Source of the DNA: CG2-30-58-95 sp964618215
Lineage (GTDB): Bacteria > Chloroflexota > Anaerolineae > Anaerolineales > Villigracilaceae
DNA: 64,000 nt
Direction: 5' to 3'
Assembly (NCBI GenBank): GCA_964618215.1
Contig: CAZTZE010000006.1
Coordinates: forward strand, 51,697 to 115,696
Shown: piece by piece, positions 58,911 through 64,000 of the stretch
Layout of the letters: the number at the start of each line of letters is the position of its first letter
Position numbering within the stretch: the first letter of the stretch is position 1
The notes under the pieces: model-generated
What the model saw: the letters and a program-made list of their open reading frames with translations, nothing else
What the model was told of the DNA's origin: nothing
Database searches by the model: none
Made by a program: the position numbers and the translations under genes

Positions 58911-61607
58911 ATGACTGACGATGTAACCCCCATCCGCCAACAATACCTGCAGATAAAACGCCAATATCCCGACGCCATCCTTTTCTTTCGTCTGGGCGAC
59001 TTCTACGAAACCTTCGACGAGGATGCCGAGACGGCCGCGCGTGAACTGGATATCGTCCTGACCTCGCGACCGATCGGGAAGGGTTTGCGCGCCCCGCTGG
59101 CCGGGATCCCGTATCACGCCGTGGAGAATTACCTGGCGCGCTTGATCGAAAAGGGGTATCGCGTCGCCATTTGCGAACAAGTCGGCGACCAACCCACAAA
59201 AGGCATCTTCCCACGCAAGGTAGTCCGCGTGGTCACGCCTGGCACGATCGTGGAACCCGGCCTGCTGCCCGGCGATGCGAATAATTATCTCGCCGCAATC
59301 GTTCTGGAGTCCGGCCTGGCTGACGCCGGAACCCGCGCCGGAATCGCGTATGTGGACATAACCACCGGCGAGTTCGCCGTCACCGAAGTGCAAGCCGCTG
59401 ACCTCGCCGCGGAAGGGCGACCGCAGGCAGAAGGGCGACCACAAGGGTCGCCCCTACGGGCTGAACTTGCCCGCCTGCGCCCGGCTGAAATTATTCACCC
59501 TGACAACCTCGTTTTACCCAACGGCATCCCTGGGCACATCACGCCCTTTGCGGCCTGGCGTTTCGAGCCAGGCAAGTGCCAGGAGACATTGCTCTCGCAC
59601 TTCGGCGCTGCGACCCTGGACGGTTTTGGTCTGAAGGGACTGCCGCTCGCCACGCGCGCCGCCGGGGCGATCATCCAATATCTCAAAGAAACCGAAGGCG
59701 CGGCGCTTAACTTGCTGACCGGCTTGCGCGTCTACAGTCTGAGTGAATTCATGACCCTGGACGCCGCCACCCGCCGTAACCTGGAATTAACAGAAACCCT
59801 TCGACAAGGCTTCGACTTCGCTCAGCCCGGCGGCTCAGGGCAAGCGTTACGCGGCGAGGTCAAAGGCTCATTGCTCGGCGTGCTCGACCAGACTGTCACG
59901 CCGATGGGCAAACGCCTGATGCGCCAGTGGGTCAGCCAGCCGTTGCTGGATGCGCTGAAAATCCGCTCCCGGCAGGACGGCGTGGAGTTTTTCTTCACCC
60001 ACTCGATGTTGCGCGCCGAACTACGCACCGCCCTCAAGCCTCTATCCGACCTGGAACGCCTGACCAACCGCATACTCTCAGGCCATGCCCAGCCGCGCGA
60101 TCTGGTGGCAATGAGGGAGACGCTGGGGAGGTTGCCGGTGGTCAATCAAGTGATAGGTAAACAAGGGGAAAGTAGACAAGGGGAAAGTAGACAAGTAGAG
60201 AGGAAACAAGTTTTACCGGCTTTCGAAAATTGCGCAGAAGAACTCGCCCTGCTTCAATCCGCCATTGACGACGATCCGCCCGCCACGCTGCAAAATACCG
60301 GCATCCTCCGTCCCGGCTACTCCGCCGAACTGGACGGCGTCATCGAGGCATCCAGACACGCAAGGGAATGGATCAATAACCTGGAAAACGTCGAGCGCGA
60401 ACGCACGGGCATCAAATCGCTGAAGGTGGGTTACAACAAGGTATTTGGCTATTACCTCGAAATCTCTCACGGACAGGCTGCCAAAGCACCCCCGGATTAC
60501 ATCCGTAAGCAGACGTTGGTCAACGCCGAGCGCTATATCACACCGGAGATGAAGGAATACGAGACTCTGGTGCTGAACGCCGAGGAACGCATCCGCGAGT
60601 TGGAACTGCGCCTGTTCCGCGAGGTTTGCGCGACCTTGTCGAAGTCCACCGGGCGCTTGCTGGACACGGCGCGTGCGCTGGCCGAACTGGACGTGCTCTC
60701 CGCTCTGGCCGAAGTCGCTGCCCTGGGTGGCTACTGCCGGCCCGAGGTCCGCGAGGATGACGTATTGGATATCAAAGAGGGACGCCATCCGGTCGTCGAG
60801 CAGACGTTGCAAAGCGAGCGTTTCGTCCCCAACGATGTCACCATCGAGAAGGGTGAGATCGTGCGCGTCATCACCGGGCCGAACATGTCGGGCAAGTCCA
60901 CATATCTGCGGCAGGCGGCGCTGATCGTGCTGATGGCGCAGATAGGCTCGTTCGTCCCGGCGGCTTCGGCAAGGATCGGGCTGGTGGACCGCATCTTCAC
61001 CCGCATCGGCGCGCAGGACGAGATCCACGCCGGGCAATCTACGTTCATGGTCGAGATGATCGAGGCGGCCAACATCCTGCACCACGCCACGCAAAGGTCG
61101 CTGCTCATCCTGGACGAGATCGGGCGCGGCACCAGCACCTATGACGGCGTCTCGATTGCCTGGGCGGTGGTCGAGTACATCCACAACCACCCGCAACTGC
61201 GCGCCAAGACGCTCTTCGCCACCCACTATCACGAGCTGACCCAACTGGCGGACCTGCTGCCGGGCGTGCGCAATTACAGCGTGGCCGTGACCGAAGCGGA
61301 CGCCAAAGTCGTCTTCCTGCACAAGATCGTGCCGGGCGGCGCGGACCGCTCGTACGGCATCCACGTGGCGCAACTGGCCGGGCTGCCGCGCCCAGTCATC
61401 CAGCGCGCCAGCGAGATCATGCGCGAACTGGAGAAATCCTCCGGCCAGGCGGTGCACATCAACCCGCACGCGGCCCAGCAAGCCGCCCTCTTCCCGGAGA
61501 CCAGCCCGCTGCTGGACGAACTGAAATCGTTGGATATGAATTCGTTGTCGCCGATAGAGGCGTTGAATAAGTTGTTCGAGTGGCAGAAGAAGTATTTAAA
61601 AGGATGA
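58911..61607 (+). CDS. mutS: DNA mismatch repair protein MutS
   Basis: 898 aa, longer than the usual ~850-880. N-terminal mismatch-binding FYETFDEDA, connector, then ATPase: Walker A GPNMSGKSTYLRQ, LILDEIGRGTSTYDG and TLFATHYHEL. The extra length comes from three in-frame repeats (59408-59460, 59796-59846, 60158-60211) in surface regions outside the ATPase. There is no evident ribosome-binding site. It recognises mismatches and recruits MutL, which is not in the window. Confidence 0.96.
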   Translation: MTDDVTPIRQQYLQIKRQYPDAILFFRLGDFYETFDEDAETAARELDIVLTSRPIGKGLRAPLAGIPYHAVENYLARLIEKGYRVAICEQVGDQPTKGIFPRKVVRVVTPGTIVEPGLLPGDANNYLAAIVLESGLADAGTRAGIAYVDITTGEFAVTEVQAADLAAEGRPQAEGRPQGSPLRAELARLRPAEIIHPDNLVLPNGIPGHITPFAAWRFEPGKCQETLLSHFGAATLDGFGLKGLPLATRAAGAIIQYLKETEGAALNLLTGLRVYSLSEFMTLDAATRRNLELTETLRQGFDFAQPGGSGQALRGEVKGSLLGVLDQTVTPMGKRLMRQWVSQPLLDALKIRSRQDGVEFFFTHSMLRAELRTALKPLSDLERLTNRILSGHAQPRDLVAMRETLGRLPVVNQVIGKQGESRQGESRQVERKQVLPAFENCAEELALLQSAIDDDPPATLQNTGILRPGYSAELDGVIEASRHAREWINNLENVERERTGIKSLKVGYNKVFGYYLEISHGQAAKAPPDYIRKQTLVNAERYITPEMKEYETLVLNAEERIRELELRLFREVCATLSKSTGRLLDTARALAELDVLSALAEVAALGGYCRPEVREDDVLDIKEGRHPVVEQTLQSERFVPNDVTIEKGEIVRVITGPNMSGKSTYLRQAALIVLMAQIGSFVPAASARIGLVDRIFTRIGAQDEIHAGQSTFMVEMIEAANILHHATQRSLLILDEIGRGTSTYDGVSIAWAVVEYIHNHPQLRAKTLFATHYHELTQLADLLPGVRNYSVAVTEADAKVVFLHKIVPGGADRSYGIHVAQLAGLPRPVIQRASEIMRELEKSSGQAVHINPHAAQQAALFPETSPLLDELKSLDMNSLSPIEALNKLFEWQKKYLKG
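59408..59460. repeat. In-frame GGGCGACC repeat inside mutS
   Basis: GAAGGGCGACCGCAGGCA, GAAGGGCGACCACAAGGG and the inverse TCGCCCCTAC give a hairpin-forming element. Translated as EGRPQAEGRPQGSPLR. Confidence 0.8.
59796..59846. repeat. In-frame REP-type element inside mutS
   Basis: CCCTTCGACAAGGCTTCGAC, then GCTCAGCCCGGCGGCTCAGG. Translated as RQGFDFAQPGGSGQALR. Related to the REP elements at 25431, 32830 and 43102. Confidence 0.75.
60158..60211. repeat. In-frame array TAGACAAG/GGGAAAG inside mutS
   Basis: TAAACAAG, GGGAAAG, TAGACAAG, GGGAAAG, TAGACAAG, TAGAGAG in mixed 8- and 7-bp units. Translated as KQGESRQGESRQVERKQ. The same TAGACAAG/TACACAAG family appears at 49130-49195. Confidence 0.85.
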
Positions 61608-61692
61608 AGAGGTGCTATAATGAAAAAATGAGTTATGATCCTGCCACGTTGTCTTGCAGATTGTGTAGAACTTCGTAAGTGAGGTAAACAAG

Positions 61693-61926
61693 ATGATCCA
61701 GACATTCGAGGGTGTAATTGACCAGAAAGGCAGGTTACGGCTTCTTGAACCAGTCAAGCTGCCGCCTATGCGTCTGCGTCGCGTCTTGATCACGATCCTC
61801 AAAGAGGAGCCAGAGTTGAGCATGCGTGAATCCGCGATGTTAAGCGAGTCCGCATTGGCTGTTGATTGGCTGACACCCGAAGAAGACGCTGCATGGTTAC
61901 ACCTGGCCCAGCTTCCATCGTTGTAG
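61693..61926 (+). CDS. Antitoxin-like small protein upstream of MazF
   Basis: 77 aa. The N-terminal IQTFEGVIDQKGRLRLLEPVKLP resembles the beta-hairpin of DUF104/AbrB-like antitoxins. The C-terminal ESALAVDWLTPEEDAAWLHL is typical of tails that neutralise MazF-like toxins. It overlaps the toxin gene by 34 nt, as is common for such modules. Confidence 0.75.
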   Translation: MIQTFEGVIDQKGRLRLLEPVKLPPMRLRRVLITILKEEPELSMRESAMLSESALAVDWLTPEEDAAWLHLAQLPSL

Positions 61927-62237
61927 TCGAGTTCCCGTTTTCGGATCTATCTGGGTCAAAGCTGCGTCCTGCTGTTGTTCTCTGCAATACAGGACGTGGT
62001 GATTGGCTTCTGTGCCAGATCACAAGTAATCCGCACAGCGATCCCAACGCGGTGAAGATTACGCCTGCGGGTCTTTCCGCAGGTACGCTTTCTGCGCTAA
62101 GTTTTGCGCGTCCTATCAAGCTATTCACTGCGAACGAAATACTGATGATCAAGCGCGTTGCCATTCTCAATGACGAAACGTTCAAAGAGATTCTGTTGAC
62201 GATGATCAACGCGCTCCAAAAAGTCATGCCCAACTGA
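61893..62237 (+). CDS. mazF: MazF/PemK family endoribonuclease toxin
   Basis: 114 aa from MVTPGPASIV. Beta-barrel motifs are VVVEFPFSDLSGSKLRPAVVL, LLCQITSNP, LSFARPIKLFTANE and VAILNDETFKEI. It cleaves mRNA in a sequence-specific way. The module lies next to mutS. Confidence 0.85.
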   Translation: MVTPGPASIVVVEFPFSDLSGSKLRPAVVLCNTGRGDWLLCQITSNPHSDPNAVKITPAGLSAGTLSALSFARPIKLFTANEILMIKRVAILNDETFKEILLTMINALQKVMPN

Positions 62238-62462
62238 CCAAGAATCCGCTTGCGCTGTCCATGCCACCTGCTGGACGAGTTGGGGGAGAAGAGCCGGAAC
62301 CGAAACAGGGGATTTTCACCACAAGATTGGCAAGGCGCGTTCAGGACATAGCGCACTGCTCAACCCGCGTCGGCTTCAAGTTAGCATTCAACGCATTCAG
62401 AACCGCGTCGCAAAGCCGCATCAGTTAATCGTGCCTAAAGTAAATGGTAAAATTAGCTTACC

Positions 62463-63653
62463 ATGCTGACTAGAACAACTGTTGCAGAAAAAAGAAAATA
62501 CAATGTTTTGGACGTGAAATCGGCTAAAAAGGTGACGGCCTTTTGGCTCGAACGCGCAAAACTGGAAAATGCCGTCGAATTTGGCTTGCCCGAAGTAGAC
62601 GACCGTTACCATATCTGGCGCGTGCCCTTGGTGGGAAAAACGTCACATGATCGCATCGGCGAAGTGGTCATTGATGCATATACATCTTTGATCATAGAAG
62701 ATAAATCAACAAAACCCGAAGTGCTGGAATCTCGTTTACTGGGGCGCAATGGTCATTCCAAAACAAAAGCAAAAAAGGAAAATGGTACGTACGTTTTATC
62801 GTCCTTGCGAAATACAATCGCTCAAGGGGATAGCGAAGAACTTCTACAGGAATTACCTGCGGGAAGCGTGAATTTGATTTTCACTTCCCCGCCTTATTAC
62901 AACGCCCGCCCCGAATATACCGACTACGTCACCTACGAAGAATATCTACTCAAAATCAGAAAAATCATTCAAAACGCACATCGGGTTTTGGCAGAGGGTT
63001 GTTTCTTTGTAATAAATATTTCCCCCGTGCTTGTACGCCGTGCAAGCCGAAGCGAAGCGTCACGCCGAATCGCCGTACCTTTCGATATACATAGATTGTT
63101 TATTGAAGAAGGCTACGACTTCATTGACGACATCATCTGGGAAAAGCCCGAAGGCGCGGGCTGGGCAACAGGACGAGGCAGAAGATTTGCCGCCGATAGA
63201 AATCCCTTGCAATACAAACCCGTCCCTGTCACGGAATACATTTTGGTTTATCGCAAGCACACTGACAAATTGATTGACTGGAATATCCGCGCTCATCCCG
63301 ACAAAGAAACTGTGAAAGCATCAAAAGTTGGAGATGACTACGACCGCACAAATATCTGGAAAATTACTCCATCTCACGACCAGCGCCACCCTGCCATTTT
63401 CCCCGTTGAATTAGCAGAGAAAGTGATCAAGTATTATTCTTTCAAAGGTGATGTAGTGCTTGACCCATTTGCTGGAATCGGAACAGTTGGAAAAGCGGCT
63501 GTCAAACTTGATCGAAGATTTGTACTGCTGGAACAAAACCCCAAATACATTTCGATTATTCGAGAAGAAGTAAAAACCTGGCTTGGAAAAGAAGCAAAGC
63601 AAGTCCACACCATCAACTGCTCGCCCATTGACGCAGACAATATGCTATTTTGA
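62463..63653 (+). CDS. DNA methyltransferase (DPPY/SPPY type, beta-class-like)
   Basis: 396 aa. A catalytic TSPPYYNARPEYTDY motif precedes the SAM-binding DPFAGIGTVGKAAV motif near the C-terminus, the order of beta-class enzymes. TSPPYY is typical of N4-cytosine enzymes but not decisive. The N-terminal ~110 residues are an extra domain. The next gene overlaps its end and probably encodes the cognate nuclease, so this is one half of a restriction-modification system. Confidence 0.85.
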   Translation: MLTRTTVAEKRKYNVLDVKSAKKVTAFWLERAKLENAVEFGLPEVDDRYHIWRVPLVGKTSHDRIGEVVIDAYTSLIIEDKSTKPEVLESRLLGRNGHSKTKAKKENGTYVLSSLRNTIAQGDSEELLQELPAGSVNLIFTSPPYYNARPEYTDYVTYEEYLLKIRKIIQNAHRVLAEGCFFVINISPVLVRRASRSEASRRIAVPFDIHRLFIEEGYDFIDDIIWEKPEGAGWATGRGRRFAADRNPLQYKPVPVTEYILVYRKHTDKLIDWNIRAHPDKETVKASKVGDDYDRTNIWKITPSHDQRHPAIFPVELAEKVIKYYSFKGDVVLDPFAGIGTVGKAAVKLDRRFVLLEQNPKYISIIREEVKTWLGKEAKQVHTINCSPIDADNMLF

Positions 63654-63661
63654 GGGGTAAC

Positions 63662-63945
63662 ATGCCCAAAATCAAAAGACAACTAAATGCTTTGACAGAC
63701 TTAATCTCGCCCGCAGATTTGGACTTGCTTTCCGCCAGCGGCAGTCAACTTGTGGAGCAAATTGGCTTGGACGTTGTGCGTGGAGTTGTGTTGGATATTC
63801 TCACAGGCAAAAACTTGCGAGATTCAACCGAGTCCCTGACGCGCCGCAGAATTGCCACGTTGAATCTGGCAACAGTTGAATTATTCATCAAAGGCTCCGC
63901 AAACTCCAAAGACTTTGTAAATCAACTCCCCAAAATAGCCACAGA
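63662..63945 (+). pseudogene. Probable restriction endonuclease gene, truncated by IS insertion
   Basis: Met at 63662 with a GAGGGG site. The ~95 gene-derived residues (LTDLISPADLDLLSASGSQLV, GVVLDILTGKN) have no recognisable catalytic motif. From 63946 the frame enters an IS terminal sequence and stops at 63989-63991, so the 3' part of the gene is missing or displaced to the other side of the IS. Assigned as the restriction partner only by position. Confidence 0.65.
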
Positions 63946-64000
63946 CTGTAGTGGACCCCAAAAACTGGACAATAGGCTAAGAGAAGATTAGACTCCAGAA
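63946..64000 (+). mobile_element. Left end of an insertion sequence (IS3/IS481-like), cut by window edge
   Basis: TGTAGTGGACCCCAAAAACT followed by GGACAA is a typical terminal inverted repeat of IS3-family-type elements (TGT...GGACCCC...TGGACA). The transposase lies outside the window. Confidence 0.65.

Overview
The window looks like a metagenome-assembled contig (one 100-N gap) from an anaerobic bacterium carrying the Wood-Ljungdahl (reductive acetyl-CoA) pathway. I infer Chloroflexota, class Anaerolineae-like, from the mix of CO dehydrogenase/acetyl-CoA synthase genes, HdrA/MvhD electron-transfer genes and very abundant short interspersed repeats. The taxonomy is inference and rests on no marker gene.

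Layout. 0-1.3 kb: a TPR-repeat protein broken by the gap. 1.5-6 kb: a heterodimeric ABC exporter pair (minus strand) with a four-helix-bundle (S23-type) gene between the halves, preceded by a 25-aa leader ORF and an intrinsic terminator that look like an attenuator. 6-18 kb: MATE exporter, tyrosine recombinase, a fused restriction-modification enzyme, a GPH/MFS transporter, panB and conserved unknowns. 17.4-21.9 kb: an ABC-2 exporter with two intramembrane-protease-like membrane proteins. 21.9-27.8 kb: an accessory set of two CooC-type ATPases, a RelE-type toxin-antitoxin pair, an RlmN/Cfr-like radical SAM protein, a flavoprotein, a cysteine hydrolase and a DUF3786 protein. 27.9-40.4 kb: HdrC-HdrB fusion, MetF, MetV, a second S23 gene, a selenocysteine-type MvhD, a 1552-aa HdrA-GltD-HdrA fusion, a Cys-type MvhD and a tandem HdrA. 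40.6-55.4 kb: flavoprotein, malic enzyme, AcsE, GNAT, AcsV, AcsC, AcsD, a CBS protein, a PIN/AbrB toxin-antitoxin pair, AcsB and CooS. 55.8-64 kb: CAP/LysM surface protein, phosphoglycerate mutase, sugar-ABC ATPase, MutS, a MazF module, and a DNA methyltransferase with a partner gene cut by an IS end at the window edge.

Function. MetF/MetV with HdrCB, MvhD and the HdrA proteins should carry methylene-THF reduction. AcsE moves the methyl group to the AcsCD corrinoid protein, AcsV reactivates the corrinoid, CooS makes or oxidises CO, and AcsB condenses methyl, CO and CoA. Formyl-THF synthetase, FolD and formate dehydrogenase are not in the window.

Most unusual. (1) More than twenty short tandem arrays of 7-, 8- or 9-bp units, often as inverted pairs, fill intergenic gaps, supply stop codons and lie in frame inside large genes. 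Both S23 genes are bracketed by arrays of related heptamers. (2) An MvhD gene has an in-frame UGA at a position where its paralogue has Cys, followed by a SECIS-like hairpin. (3) A leader-peptide/terminator unit precedes the ABC exporter.
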